The notes below the pieces were generated by a model that searched no databases, had not been told where the DNA came from, and saw only the letters and a program-made list of their open reading frames with translations. Of a stretch of DNA of 39,527 nt, positions 8,117-17,927 are shown piece after piece; the first letter of the stretch is position 1, and every line of letters begins with the position of its first letter. The stretch comes from Pirellulales bacterium (GTDB lineage Bacteria > Planctomycetota > Planctomycetia > Pirellulales > JADZDJ01): contig JADZDJ010000032.1 in the NCBI GenBank assembly GCA_020851115.1, positions 1 to 39,527 of the forward strand, read 5' to 3'. The position numbers were made by a program, and so were the translations under genes.

Positions 8117-9184
8117 TTAGCGGCCGTGGAGGTCGAACGATGCTTTGTACTGCCCCAGCGCCCACGCGCAAGCTTCGCGCACCAGTGGCTCGACGTCGTT
8201 CAGGCCTTTCGTCAACGCGCCGATCGCTGGCACATGCCGTTGATTGCCGAGCACCATTGCGGCGTTGCGCAACAAGCCGCGGCGTTTGGCCCGCCATAGC
8301 GGAGAGTGGCGGAACCGCGCTCGAAACTCGGCATCGTCCAACTCAAAGAGCATCGCCAGTTCCATCGGATTCGCGTCATCGAGTGGCTGAAATGCTGGCA
8401 CTAGGGAAATTGGCGCACGATGGTTCCACGGGCACACTTCCTGACATACATCGCAGCCGAATAGCCAATCTCCCACGCCGGTGCGCAATTCGGTCGGAAT
8501 CGCACTGCGCAACTCGATCGTCAGATAGCTGATACAACGCCGCGCGTCGAGCACGTAGGCGTCGACAAATGCCGCTGTCGGACAGGCGTCGAGGCACGCC
8601 CGACAGGTTCCACAGTGATCGGCCGCCAGCGGCTGGTCATACTCGAGTTCGACGTCGGTGAGCAGCGCCGCCAAAAAGAACCAACTTCCCAGTTGTTGGT
8701 TGAGCAAAAGTGTGTTCTTGCCGATCCACCCCAGGCCGGCAAGTTGCGCAAATTCCCGCTCCATCAGCGGCGCCGTATCGACCACGCCGCGTACGCAGGC
8801 CGATGGAACCTGCCGTTGTAGCCATTCGGCAAGATCGTTCAGCCGACCGCGGATCACCTCGTGATAGTCGGTTCCCCAGGCATACCGAGAGACGCGACCG
8901 AAGCCCGGCAGTGTTTTCGCGGTCGCACTTGCCGGATCCTCCGTGCGATAGTTCGTCGCCAAGATGGCGATGCTGCGCACGGCATCCAGCACATGGTTCG
9001 GATGCCGATACGCTTCGACCCGGTCCGGTAAGTACCGCATTTCACCCGCGTACCCCATCGCCAGCCATTGCTCGAACCGCTCGAAGCCAGGCGGCACAAC
9101 GGCCGGGCAAATGCCGCATGCTTCGAACCCCAACCGCTGCGATTCAAGCTTCAATTGCAATGTCAGCAGAGCAATGTTTGTCAT
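8117..9184 (-). CDS. queG: Epoxyqueuosine reductase QueG
   Basis: A 355-residue cobalamin- and iron-sulfur-dependent enzyme that reduces epoxyqueuosine to queuosine in tRNA, the last step of queuosine synthesis. The DUF1730 region occupies the first half and contains VVDTAPLMEREFAQLAGLGWIGKN, which holds the conserved active-site Asp region of QueG. Two ferredoxin-type clusters follow: CGTCRACLDACPTAAF, and CDVCQEVCPWN later. The C-terminal 70 residues (ALTKGLNDVEPLVREACAWALGQY) look like a HEAT-type repeat, as in full-length family members. It lies 65 bases downstream of galE on the same strand and may be cotranscribed with it. Length and motifs are complete. Confidence 0.95.
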   Translation of the reverse strand: MTNIALLTLQLKLESQRLGFEACGICPAVVPPGFERFEQWLAMGYAGEMRYLPDRVEAYRHPNHVLDAVRSIAILATNYRTEDPASATAKTLPGFGRVSRYAWGTDYHEVIRGRLNDLAEWLQRQVPSACVRGVVDTAPLMEREFAQLAGLGWIGKNTLLLNQQLGSWFFLAALLTDVELEYDQPLAADHCGTCRACLDACPTAAFVDAYVLDARRCISYLTIELRSAIPTELRTGVGDWLFGCDVCQEVCPWNHRAPISLVPAFQPLDDANPMELAMLFELDDAEFRARFRHSPLWRAKRRGLLRNAAMVLGNQRHVPAIGALTKGLNDVEPLVREACAWALGQYKASFDLHGR

Positions 9185-9237
9185 CGGTGGACGTTGGCGG
9201 ATCGATCATTCTTGGCCCGCCGATGTTGCCGCCGGTA

Positions 9238-9258
9238 GGCAGATGCGGTTCATCTGCC
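9238..9258 (-). other. Hairpin spanning the galE stop codon
   Basis: Perfect 8-bp stem GGCAGATG/CATCTGCC with a 5-base loop, including the galE TGA. It has no T-tract, and queG follows on the same strand, so it may be a partial attenuator or a stabiliser rather than a terminator. Confidence 0.4.
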
Positions 9259-10239
9259 GTCGCCATAGCCGTGCGGGTGCGATTGATGCCAGCGCCAGGC
9301 GGTCGCCACGATTGCATCGATGTCGGTGAATCGCGGTCGCCAATCCAGAGTATTTTGGGCCAGTGTAGAATCGGCAATCAACTCTGGTGGGTCGCCCGGC
9401 CGGCGCGGTCCAAAATCGGTGGGAATGTTGTGGCCAGTGATGCGGCGGCAAGAGTTAATCACTTCGCGCACGCTATAGCCGCGGCCGATGCCAAGATTGA
9501 GTTTCAGACCTGTGCCGCGTTCAAGCAAGCTGAGCGAGCGAAGGTGAGCGTCAGCTAGATCGTCGATGTGGATATAGTCGCGAATGCAGGTTCCATCGGT
9601 TGTGGGATAGTCGTCGCCGAAGATGGTCACTTTGTCGCGCTGTCCGAGGGCAACCTGCAACACGATGGGGATCAAATGCGATTCGGGAGTATGATCCTCG
9701 CCGATATCTCCCGTGGGACTGGCGCCGGCCGCGTTAAAATACCGTAGTGCCGCGTAAGCAAAGCCGTAAGCCTGCGCATAGTCGGCCAGCGCTCGCTCGA
9801 CAACTAATTTTGTGTAGCCGTAGGGGTTGATTGGCAGTTGAGGCTCTGCTTCGGTAATGGGAATTTTCTTGGGCGCACCGTAGGTGGCTGTTGTGCTGGA
9901 AAAAACGATCTTGGCAACCCCCGTTGCCCGCATTGCTTCGAGCAGCGAAAGGCTGCCGACGACGTTGTTTTGATAGTATTTCGCTGGCTCGGCGACCGAT
10001 TCGCCGACCAGCGCAAAGGCGGCAAAGTGCATGACCGCTTCGATCTTGTGATCTTGGAGCGCTGATTCGACGCGGGCGCGGTCGAGCAATTCGCCGACGA
10101 TCAGCCGATCGCGCGGCACGGCCGCGCGATGGCCCAGGCCGAGGTTATCGTAGGCCCAGACATCGTGCCCGGCTTGGGCGAGAATTCGCACAGCATGGCT
10201 GCCGATATAACCTGCGCCGCCGGTGACGAGAATGTGCAT
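9250..10239 (-). CDS. galE: UDP-glucose 4-epimerase
   Basis: A 329-residue short-chain dehydrogenase-type epimerase that interconverts UDP-glucose and UDP-galactose with bound NAD. The Rossmann motif is GGAGYIGSH at residues 7-15. The catalytic region shows SSTTATYG (Ser/Thr) and YGYTK (Tyr and Lys). GDDYPTTDGTCIRDYIHIDDLADAH and the C-terminal RRPGDPPELIADS are typical for GalE. It is complete and of normal length. It starts at MHILVTGG with no obvious Shine-Dalgarno sequence. It is probably cotranscribed with queG, although the two functions are not obviously linked. An 8-bp inverted repeat (9238-9258) spans its stop codon. Upstream is a heptad repeat tract and the divergent xerD. Confidence 0.95.
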   Translation of the reverse strand: MHILVTGGAGYIGSHAVRILAQAGHDVWAYDNLGLGHRAAVPRDRLIVGELLDRARVESALQDHKIEAVMHFAAFALVGESVAEPAKYYQNNVVGSLSLLEAMRATGVAKIVFSSTTATYGAPKKIPITEAEPQLPINPYGYTKLVVERALADYAQAYGFAYAALRYFNAAGASPTGDIGEDHTPESHLIPIVLQVALGQRDKVTIFGDDYPTTDGTCIRDYIHIDDLADAHLRSLSLLERGTGLKLNLGIGRGYSVREVINSCRRITGHNIPTDFGPRRPGDPPELIADSTLAQNTLDWRPRFTDIDAIVATAWRWHQSHPHGYGDGR

Positions 10240-10576
10240 GGGGCCGATGTCGTCGTGAGTGAGTTTTTTGCAGCAGAGATGGCAGAGACGCGGTTCGCGG
10301 TTCGCTCGTAGCCGTTAGCATTTGATCCAGTGAGGCACCAAACGCTCATCGCACTTCACGGTGCCTCGGTGTCTTGCTGACGAAATGGATCGATTCGTTC
10401 GTCCGAATAATCGGTACAGTTGATCGAGTTTGCCATCATACCGAATCGAGCAGGCCGGGCCTATCGAGAAATGAGAGGCGAGTGGATTTTTTAGCGGTAA
10501 CTCGTCGATGCGCGCAATCGAGTCGTGCTTCGGTTCCGCCTTCTGCCTTTTTTCCCACCGCCGGCCCCTTTCCACG
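10240..10576. promoter_or_regulatory. Divergent galE-xerD intergenic region
   Basis: About 337 bases that should contain the promoters for galE (leftward) and xerD (rightward). No well-spaced promoter pair stands out. The most visible element is the heptad repeat at 10290-10324. Confidence 0.35.
10290..10324. repeat. Seven-base phased repeat tract
   Basis: Five heptads all start with GC: an exact tandem GCGGTTC pair at 10290-10303, then GCTCGTA, GCCGTTA and GCATTTG. Confidence 0.55.
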
Positions 10577-11521
10577 ATGTCCACCGCCAAGCGGCCTGTT
10601 GGCCCGAGAAAAATGATGCCCGCTGGGAACCCCGCCAAGCGTTGGATCGAGATGTTCCTCGATTACAGCCGCAGCGAGTGCCATCTGGCCGACAATACCG
10701 TGGCGGCCTATCGTCGCGATTTGAACAAGTTTGCCGACTGGCTGGGGATGCGAAGCATTCAGGCACTGACAATTCGCGACTTGGCCGACTATCCAGCATA
10801 TCTGGGCAAGCGCTGCAAACTGGAGCCGGTGAGCATCGCGCGACATTTGGTCTCATTAAAAGTCTTCTTCCGCTATCTGCAATTGGAAAGCGTGCTCCAG
10901 GAAAATCTAGCCGAATTGCTTGGCACGCAGAAGCTATGGCAGCGAGTGCCGCACGTGCTCTCGGCCGAGATGATCGACAAGTTGCTGATCGCTCCACGAG
11001 AACACGACCCGCTGTGGCGGCGCGATCGAGCGTTGCTGGAACTGCTCTATGCAACGGGCTGCCGAGCGTCGGAGGTTTCGAACATGCGCCAGGACGATGT
11101 GCATTTGAGCCAGGGGTTTTGCCTGGCGCGTGGCAAGGGAGACAAAGAGCGACTTGTGCCGCTGGGCCGCCGAGCGGTCGAGGCGGTGCAGGAATATCTC
11201 AAGGAAGATCGACCCATGCTGGTCGAGCGTGCCGCCTATCCGCCGAAGTGGCTGCTGCTTTCACGGCGCGGCAAGCGACTGCGCCGGGAGCGGATTTGGG
11301 AACTGGTGAAGCAATACGCACTGCGCGCCGGCGCGCCGGCGACCATCGGCCCGCATACGCTGCGGCACAGTTTTGCGACGCACCTTGTCGCCGGCGGGGC
11401 CGACCTGCGGCAAGTGCAAGAAATGCTGGGGCATGCGAATATTCAGACGACACAGATTTACACGCACGTCGATCCCACACGACTGAAGCAAGTGCATCGG
11501 AAGTTTCATCCGCGCGGATGA
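10577..11521 (+). CDS. xerD: Site-specific tyrosine recombinase XerD
   Basis: A recombinase of about 314 residues from the ATG at 10577, with two further ATGs 12-13 codons later. It resolves chromosome dimers by strand exchange at dif sites, normally with XerC. The N-terminal SAM-like DNA-binding domain runs to about residue 95 (SECHLADNTVAAYRRDLNKF). The catalytic domain contains the tyrosine-recombinase set, numbered from this start: R163 in ATGCRASEV, Lys in GKGDKER, H260 and R263 in HTLRHSF, H286 in GHANIQTTQIYTH and Tyr295. The C-terminus KFHPRG is characteristic of XerD rather than XerC or phage integrases, so I read this as housekeeping. A start at 10508 is possible but adds unlikely peptide. 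It is convergent with the exbD genes. Confidence 0.9.
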   Translation: MSTAKRPVGPRKMMPAGNPAKRWIEMFLDYSRSECHLADNTVAAYRRDLNKFADWLGMRSIQALTIRDLADYPAYLGKRCKLEPVSIARHLVSLKVFFRYLQLESVLQENLAELLGTQKLWQRVPHVLSAEMIDKLLIAPREHDPLWRRDRALLELLYATGCRASEVSNMRQDDVHLSQGFCLARGKGDKERLVPLGRRAVEAVQEYLKEDRPMLVERAAYPPKWLLLSRRGKRLRRERIWELVKQYALRAGAPATIGPHTLRHSFATHLVAGGADLRQVQEMLGHANIQTTQIYTHVDPTRLKQVHRKFHPRG

Positions 11522-11572
11522 GTTACCCTAATGGGCGCTATGCTGAATGCGGCAGGCGGTGAAAACAAGCGG

Positions 11573-11613
11573 CCTTGATCGCGTCGCAAGCGGCAGCGGC
11601 GGCTGCATCAAGG
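11573..11613. terminator. Bulged inverted repeat between xerD and exbD
   Basis: CCTTGAT at 11573-11579 pairs with ATCAAGG at 11607-11613, and inside it GCAGC pairs with GCTGC. The 3' arm is continuous while the 5' arm carries a 13-base bulge. It sits between convergent genes and may act as a shared terminator. Confidence 0.35.
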
Positions 11614-11724
11614 GCTCGATTTCACGAAGTTGCCCATTGTGCAAGGACGAAGTGAATTTGCACCACGGATAGAAGATGCGCACGGATTCCGTGTCGTGCG
11701 AATTTCGATGTGCAATTTCGGCAT

Positions 11725-12225
11725 TCAGCGTGGGGCCGACTTGGGCGGCTTGAATTTCAGTTTTTCAATCAGCTTGACCACGACGCCTTTGTTATCGATG
11801 TAGCCAGAGACGTGCGTGACGGCGGCGATCAGATATTCGTACTTCAGGTTGTAGTCACAGTCGATCTCCGCTTCGGCCCCGTTTTTGGCAGCCGCTGGGC
11901 CTTGTTCGTTCGTGCCGACGATGGAAATGATCTCCTTGCGCAGATCGGCAAAACTGCTTTTGAATTTGTTGTTGACGTAAATTCCCTTGAGCGAACCGTC
12001 TGCGTTGGACACCAGTTTGACGGGAATTGGCGGGATCAGATTGATATCGATGTTTTGGGCGCTGGGAGCGGCCGAGGGCATTTTGATGTCGAAATCTCCT
12101 TCGGGCACGACGAATTTGAGCGACATGATGAAGAACGACAAGAGTTGAAAGACGCAATCGATCATCGGCGTCATGTTGAACTCGATCTTGTCGGGCAGGC
12201 CGGCGGTCGTGTGGCGGATTTTCAT
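11725..12225 (-). CDS. ExbD/TolR-family proton-channel subunit (second of two)
   Basis: A 166-residue biopolymer transporter subunit with one N-terminal membrane helix and a periplasmic domain. With ExbB/TolQ it would use proton flow to drive an outer-membrane partner such as TonB or TolA. The family signature is FNMTPMIDCVFQLLSFFIMS at about residues 16-35, including the membrane Asp in MID that carries protons. The rest is a beta-alpha domain (VKLVSNADGSLKGIYVNNKF, then VTHVSGYIDNKGVVVKLIEKL). It starts 27 bases after the other exbD and is surely cotranscribed with it. No ExbB/TolQ/MotA gene is in the window. Paired exbD genes are common in planctomycetes, probably forming heterodimers. Confidence 0.9.
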   Translation of the reverse strand: MKIRHTTAGLPDKIEFNMTPMIDCVFQLLSFFIMSLKFVVPEGDFDIKMPSAAPSAQNIDINLIPPIPVKLVSNADGSLKGIYVNNKFKSSFADLRKEIISIVGTNEQGPAAAKNGAEAEIDCDYNLKYEYLIAAVTHVSGYIDNKGVVVKLIEKLKFKPPKSAPR

Positions 12226-12252
12226 GATCGCAGCATGGTCATCAGGGGCAGG

Positions 12253-12696
12253 TTACGATTTCTCCGCCTTGGCGCGGTAGGCGAATTTCTCGAAGCCTGC
12301 CTCTTGGCATTTCTTGGTGAGTTCTTGTACCTGGCCGGATTTGGCTTCTTTGTCGGCGCGGACAATGACCGTGGTCGTGACCGGGTTGCGGTTCAGCCGC
12401 TGCATCACGCGCACCTGGCGCTGCAAAGCGCCCTCGATCGAGTCCAAGGTGTACTCTTTGCCGCCGAAGAGAATCGAGCCGTCCTTCTTCATTTGCACCG
12501 TCATCACTTCTTCGACCGAATCGGTGACCGGCTTGACTAGCTCGCTCGCCGGCACGCGCACGCTCTGGTCTTGTTCGCTGCTGCTGAAATTGATCGCGAT
12601 CGCAAAAAACGCGATCAACTGAAAGCACATGTCGATCATCGGCGTCATGTCGGTTTCAGCCGAAATCGTGGAACTGGTGCGGCGGGCGATTTTCAT
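12253..12696 (-). CDS. ExbD/TolR-family proton-channel subunit (first of two)
   Basis: A 147-residue homologue of the next gene, with the same architecture: a short cytoplasmic N-terminus MKIARRTSSTISAE, a membrane helix with TDMTPMIDMCFQLIAFFAIAI including the conserved Asp, then a periplasmic domain (VMTVQMKKDGSILFGGKEYTL, TTTVIVRADKEAKSGQVQEL). An AGG-containing sequence lies about seven bases before the ATG. It probably forms the heteromeric partner of the downstream ExbD. Upstream on the same strand are the unknown 147-residue protein (110-base gap) and the MoxR-like ATPase. The missing ExbB/TolQ means the motor must be completed by a gene elsewhere in the genome. Confidence 0.9.
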   Translation of the reverse strand: MKIARRTSSTISAETDMTPMIDMCFQLIAFFAIAINFSSSEQDQSVRVPASELVKPVTDSVEEVMTVQMKKDGSILFGGKEYTLDSIEGALQRQVRVMQRLNRNPVTTTVIVRADKEAKSGQVQELTKKCQEAGFEKFAYRAKAEKS

Positions 12697-12807
12697 GGTT
12701 TAACCTGCTGCGGGGCTTTGCGTTGCTGCGACTTGTTTCTCCAGCACCATTGACCATGTCGGCACAAAACACTGGTGTCGAGGAGCAGCCGTTCCGCCAT
12801 GCACTCC

Positions 12808-13251
12808 TCACGCGCGAATGAGCGATTCCATTGCGTTTAGGTTCGATTGCCACTGGCGCGGGGTGACTTTCAAGTTCTCAGTCAACTCTCCTTCGCTTTG
12901 GCCGCGAATACCAGAAACCACGTTCACTCCCGTGGTGTCTGCATTTACGCTTCGCTTGGCTTCAAATGGCCGCAGATCATCAGCATCGACGCCAATTGGT
13001 AGATGTTCCGCCGCTTTACGCAATTCACGCTCGATTTGGCGACTGTGACGAACGAGCCATTGTCGCGCGGTCCCTGACTCGTCTGGAAGCGATGGCCCGT
13101 CCATCGCAATGTCGATATACCAGAGCAATGCAGGGTCGAAGTCCTCCGCGCCCGATTCAAAATGATGGAGTACCGACGAATCGTTCACGCCGTGACCAGA
13201 CCGAATGCCTCCGTCGAAGCGCCGCTGGAAATCAGACTTGATTTTTGTCAT
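12808..13251 (-). CDS. Unknown soluble protein between MoxR-like ATPase and ExbD
   Basis: A 147-residue protein I cannot place in a family. It looks soluble: no signal peptide or membrane helix, and many charged residues. A block in the middle (DPALLWYIDIAMDGPSLP, then ARQWLVRHSRQIERELRKAAEHL) looks like a real folded protein with an amphipathic helix, while the C-terminal third (NVVSGIRGQSEGELTENLK) is less certain. It starts 85 bases after the MoxR-like gene stop and ends 110 bases before the first exbD, all leftward. That is close enough for one operon but not tightly packed. Frames on the other strand here are less protein-like. Confidence 0.55.
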   Translation of the reverse strand: MTKIKSDFQRRFDGGIRSGHGVNDSSVLHHFESGAEDFDPALLWYIDIAMDGPSLPDESGTARQWLVRHSRQIERELRKAAEHLPIGVDADDLRPFEAKRSVNADTTGVNVVSGIRGQSEGELTENLKVTPRQWQSNLNAMESLIRA

Positions 13252-13336
13252 CGCAACGTCACCAAATCATCGAAATTCGCCGGCGCTTCGTCGGAAGAGA
13301 TGTGCAAATTATAGGCTGAAAACCGCAGTCTCACAA

Positions 13337-14758
<1,422 letters not shown>

Positions 14759-14884
14759 GGGTAAGTTCAAAGGACGTGCGCAAGGCACGGAATTTCGAGG
14801 TTTACGAACGAATTCCAGCGACGATGTGTTGAAAAATGCATTGTAGGAGGCCAACCGGTCGGCGACAAACGTCCCGAAGGTCGA

Positions 14885-16147
14885 TTGCGTCGGCGGCAGC
14901 CAAGCGCTAGACTTGCTGTCTTGAATCGATCGACGCCTTCCATTGCCGACCTGACCAAGCCGACCGTCGCTGCGCGGCTGGTTTCGCTCGACGCTTATCG
15001 CGGATTCATTATGCTGATGATGGCCGCGGAAACATTCGGCTTTCCACAAGTCGCGAAAGAGAAAGCATTTGCGAATCGCTCCGTCTGGCAGTTTTTGGGA
15101 TACCAATTCGACCATGTCCAATGGGTTGGCTGCGCATTTTGGGACTTGATTCAGCCGGCCTTCATGTTCCTGGTCGGCCTGTCGATGGCGTATAGCTACG
15201 CCTCGCGGCAGGCCAAGGGACAATCGTACCGGCGAATGTTGCGCCACGCCATTTCTCGCAGCGCCGTGCTCGTGTTGCTGGGTATATTTCTTTACAGTCA
15301 GCTCGATCTGAAAACAAATTGCCTGCTGAAAAATGTGCTGACACAGATTGGGCTGGGGTACGTGTTTTTGTTCTTGCTTTGGAATCGGCCCTGGCGCGTA
15401 CAAGCGGCTGTGGCCGCGACGATCCTTGTCGGCTATTGGGGGCTATTCGCGTGTTACCCGCTGTCGGCTGCCGGATTCGACGATAGCCTGGTTGGCTTGC
15501 CGAAGGATTGGCCGCATTTGGCTGGCTTCGCGGCACATTGGGACAAAGGCACGAATGCGGCGGCGGCGTTCGACCGCTGGTTTCTCAACCTGGCTGCTTG
15601 GAACGCCCGGCATGAATACGATGGCGGCGGGTATCAGACGTTGAGCTTTATTCCGTCGCTGGCAACAATGATTTTCGGATTGCAGAGCGGCGGACTCTTG
15701 CGAAGCGAAATGAGCGCTCGGAAAAAAGTGCGATGGCTGATTGGCTGGGGATTCGCGGGCCTGGCCAGTGGCTGGCTACTGGCAGCGGCTGGACTCTGCC
15801 CGATGGTTAAGCGAATATGGACGCCCACATTTGCCCTGTACAGCGCAGGTTGGGTGCTGCTGATGCTTGCGGCATTTTACGGCATGGTCGATGGCTGGGG
15901 TAAAAAGCGCTGGTGTTGGCCGCTAGTGATCGTGGGGATGAACTCCATCGCGATCTATTTGATGGACCAACTGCTGCGGTCAAAAATAGAGAGGACTCTA
16001 TCCATTCTATTTGGGCCCAAGGTGTTCAACTTGTTCGGTTACCTGGATCAAGTTTATAGTCCCATCATTCGACAAATGCTTGTCGTACTCTGCCTATGGA
16101 TGGTGTGTTTCTGGATGTACCGGCAGAAGTTGTTTCTTAAGATATGA
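14885..16147 (+). CDS. Heparan-alpha-glucosaminide N-acetyltransferase-like membrane protein (DUF5009)
   Basis: A 420-residue multi-spanning membrane protein with about ten hydrophobic helices. Its first helix region [23 protein letters not shown] and [34 protein letters not shown] match the DUF5009/YeiB-like acyltransferase superfamily, whose animal member HGSNAT moves acetyl groups across a membrane onto glucosamine. The conserved His in FDHVQW corresponds to the region thought important for acetyl transfer. Bacterial substrates are unknown; a cell-surface sugar is likely. The first 35 residues are polar and poorly conserved, so the true start could be a later TTG near 14922. It is divergent from the MoxR-like gene and followed within 50 bases by the MnmE-like gene. 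Confidence 0.85.
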   Translation: MRRRQPSARLAVLNRSTPSIADLTKPTVAARLVSLDAYRGFIMLMMAAETFGFPQVAKEKAFANRSVWQFLGYQFDHVQWVGCAFWDLIQPAFMFLVGLSMAYSYASRQAKGQSYRRMLRHAISRSAVLVLLGIFLYSQLDLKTNCLLKNVLTQIGLGYVFLFLLWNRPWRVQAAVAATILVGYWGLFACYPLSAAGFDDSLVGLPKDWPHLAGFAAHWDKGTNAAAAFDRWFLNLAAWNARHEYDGGGYQTLSFIPSLATMIFGLQSGGLLRSEMSARKKVRWLIGWGFAGLASGWLLAAAGLCPMVKRIWTPTFALYSAGWVLLMLAAFYGMVDGWGKKRWCWPLVIVGMNSIAIYLMDQLLRSKIERTLSILFGPKVFNLFGYLDQVYSPIIRQMLVVLCLWMVCFWMYRQKLFLKI

Positions 16148-16195
16148 TCGGGTTTCACCGCTGAATTCGCCGTGGTTCAGTTGGTTCCGAATGCG

Positions 16196-17368
16196 ATGCT
16201 TAACTCTTCCCAGTTCCATTCCGTCGCGGTCGAGCGCACCGAGCCGACCACTGCTGCGATGCACACGCCGCCGGGCCGTGGAGCAGTCGCGGTGGTGTTG
16301 GTCGACGGGCCGGGGGCGGCGGAAATGGTCGGGAAATTTTTTCGGGCGAAATCGGGACGCCTTGCGGACGGCGTCGTCCATCGCATCCGCTACGGGCGAT
16401 GGGGGGGAGAGCCGGCCGAGGATGTGGTGGTCTGTTGGCGCGACAAGGAATTGATCGAAATTCATTGCCACGGCGGCACGGCGGCAGTGAAGCGGCTGAT
16501 CGGCGATCTTGCGACCGTCGGCGCGATTGAAACAACCTGGACCGCCCAGTTTCGTCGGCGCGATCGTTCGTCGATACGCGCTGCGGCTCGCGATGCACTA
16601 GCGAAAGCAGTCACGCAACGAACGGCATGGTTGCTGCTCGCGCAGTGGAACGGCGCGTTGGAGCTGGCAATTCAGGAGATCGTCGCACAACTAGCCAACC
16701 ATCAGTTCCAATTGGCATCGACCAAACTTGATGCGCTGCTCGATCGCGCTACGACGGGATTGCATCTCACGCAGCCGTGGCAAGTCGTTATCGCCGGGCC
16801 GCCGAACGTTGGCAAGAGCAGCCTGATGAACGCGCTGGTGGGTTACGAACGGGCCATTGTCTTCGATGAACCCGGCACGACGCGCGATGTGGTGACGGCA
16901 ACCACCGCGTTCGATGGCTGGCCGATGCAACTGTTCGACACGGCCGGTTTGCGTGCCAGCAATGACGAACTGGAATCGGCCGGCATCGAGCGTGCCCTCG
17001 CACAGGCGAACGCGGCCGAGTGTTTAGTGTTGGTCTTCGATGCTACCCAGCGCTGGACGGCCGAAAACGAACAGCTCCTCGCACTATGGCCCGCTGCACT
17101 GGTCGTTCAAAACAAATGCGATCTTGCCACGCCGGCTGCTACCGGATTGCTGGTCAGCGCGTTGACCGGCGCAGGGATCGCCCCATTGATTCAACAGATT
17201 GTCCAGCGCCTCGTCCCCCTGGTCCCACGTTCGCATGATGCTGTCCCGTTTACGATCGATCAATTCGTGCAATTACAAGTGGCGGCCAAACATTTGTCGG
17301 AAAATCACATCGCGTTGGCCATGGCCGCATTGCAATCGATCGACGGCACGATGCCGCGCGGCGGCTGA
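16196..17368 (+). CDS. MnmE-like GTPase (TrmE paralogue, reduced)
   Basis: About 390 residues from the ATG at 16196 (a GTG at 16172 is also open). It resembles MnmE, the tRNA wobble-uridine modification GTPase. The N-terminal TrmE domain is recognisable but short: MHTPPGRGAVAVVLVDGPGA, then ELIEIHCHGGTAAVKRLI. The G domain is intact: GPPNVGKSSLMN (G1), GTTRD (G2), DTAG (G3), NKCD (G4) and SAL (G5). Two MnmE features are absent: the block [21 protein letters not shown], replaced by an unrelated charged helix, and the C-terminal C-x-GK motif, since the protein ends DGTMPRGG. It therefore probably does not do canonical tRNA modification. It follows the acyltransferase by 48 bases and may be cotranscribed. 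Confidence 0.8.
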   Translation: MLNSSQFHSVAVERTEPTTAAMHTPPGRGAVAVVLVDGPGAAEMVGKFFRAKSGRLADGVVHRIRYGRWGGEPAEDVVVCWRDKELIEIHCHGGTAAVKRLIGDLATVGAIETTWTAQFRRRDRSSIRAAARDALAKAVTQRTAWLLLAQWNGALELAIQEIVAQLANHQFQLASTKLDALLDRATTGLHLTQPWQVVIAGPPNVGKSSLMNALVGYERAIVFDEPGTTRDVVTATTAFDGWPMQLFDTAGLRASNDELESAGIERALAQANAAECLVLVFDATQRWTAENEQLLALWPAALVVQNKCDLATPAATGLLVSALTGAGIAPLIQQIVQRLVPLVPRSHDAVPFTIDQFVQLQVAAKHLSENHIALAMAALQSIDGTMPRGG

Positions 17369-17393
17369 CGATCGGCGCAGATGACTGTATAAT
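17365..17393 (+). promoter_or_regulatory. Sigma-70-type promoter for the DUF4404 gene
   Basis: CTGACG at 17365-17370, a 17-base spacer, and a perfect TATAAT at 17388-17393. Transcription would begin near 17400, giving a leader of about 84 bases before the DUF4404 start. The -35 overlaps the stop codon of the MnmE-like gene. Confidence 0.5.
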
Positions 17394-17483
17394 GAGGGCC
17401 GATGCATTGGGACCACCCCAAGAGTTCGGTAGGAAGAATCGATTTTTTGATCGCCTGGCGATCGATTTTGCAGGAGCCACTCT

Positions 17484-17750
17484 ATGTCGGCTGAACCGGA
17501 GCGATTGAGGGCGACGCTCGAAGAGCTGCGCCGAGGGCTAACGGAGGTTGAGCAGCTCGACCCAGCACTGCGGTCGCAATTGGTCGCGGCACTGCACGAT
17601 ATTCAGTCGGCGCTGGCCGCGAAAGGGTCGCCGGAGGAATCTCTGATGCAGCGGCTGCGCGACGCGGCCCAAGATTTTGAAGAAAGCCATCCGGCGCTGG
17701 CGGGGAATTTGGGCAGTTTGATCGACACGCTGGGACGAATGGGGATTTAG
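17484..17750 (+). CDS. DUF4404 family protein
   Basis: An 88-residue, all-helical, acidic cytoplasmic protein. It matches DUF4404, a small family of unknown function in proteobacteria and planctomycetes, by its pattern of two long helices (RLRATLEELRRGLTEVEQLDP, then SLMQRLRDAAQDFEESHPALAGNLGSLIDTLGRMGI) and its typical length. The helix LEELRRGLTEVEQL has heptad spacing consistent with a short coiled coil. AGGAGCC lies about 10 bases before the ATG. It has its own likely promoter with TATAAT and stands alone before the pseudopilin gene. No partner or function can be inferred. Confidence 0.8.
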   Translation: MSAEPERLRATLEELRRGLTEVEQLDPALRSQLVAALHDIQSALAAKGSPEESLMQRLRDAAQDFEESHPALAGNLGSLIDTLGRMGI

Positions 17751-17817
17751 CCCGGACGACCATCGAGAAGATTGCAGCGGCGAAATGGCCTTAAAGTTGC
17801 GATAGCCCGAAAAACGC

Positions 17818-17846
17818 TTGACTTTTTGTCCATTTCGGGGTGCAAT
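17818..17846 (+). promoter_or_regulatory. Candidate promoter for the pseudopilin gene
   Basis: TTGACT at 17818-17823, a 17-base spacer and TGCAAT at 17841-17846. The match is good at -35 and weaker at -10. It lies about 80 bases before the ATG at 17928. Confidence 0.4.
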
Positions 17847-17927
17847 TGAAGTATCACGCTTTGGGCGGGCCGTCCAAGCGATAGGCCGCACTTGTCAAAT
17901 AGGGGCACGGTCCGCAGGAACAGACAC

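Noticed and set aside
7971-8297. Minus-strand frame running into queG
   Set aside because: Mostly overlaps queG in another frame; the free 30 residues alone cannot be called a gene.
12656-12853. Minus-strand frame overlapping the first exbD start
   Set aside because: Overlaps two better-supported genes in a different frame.
14759-15403. N-terminal extension of the MoxR-like ATPase frame
   Set aside because: It lies antisense to the well-supported acyltransferase gene and encodes no family-like sequence; the ATPase family begins near the ATG at 14758 or 14737.
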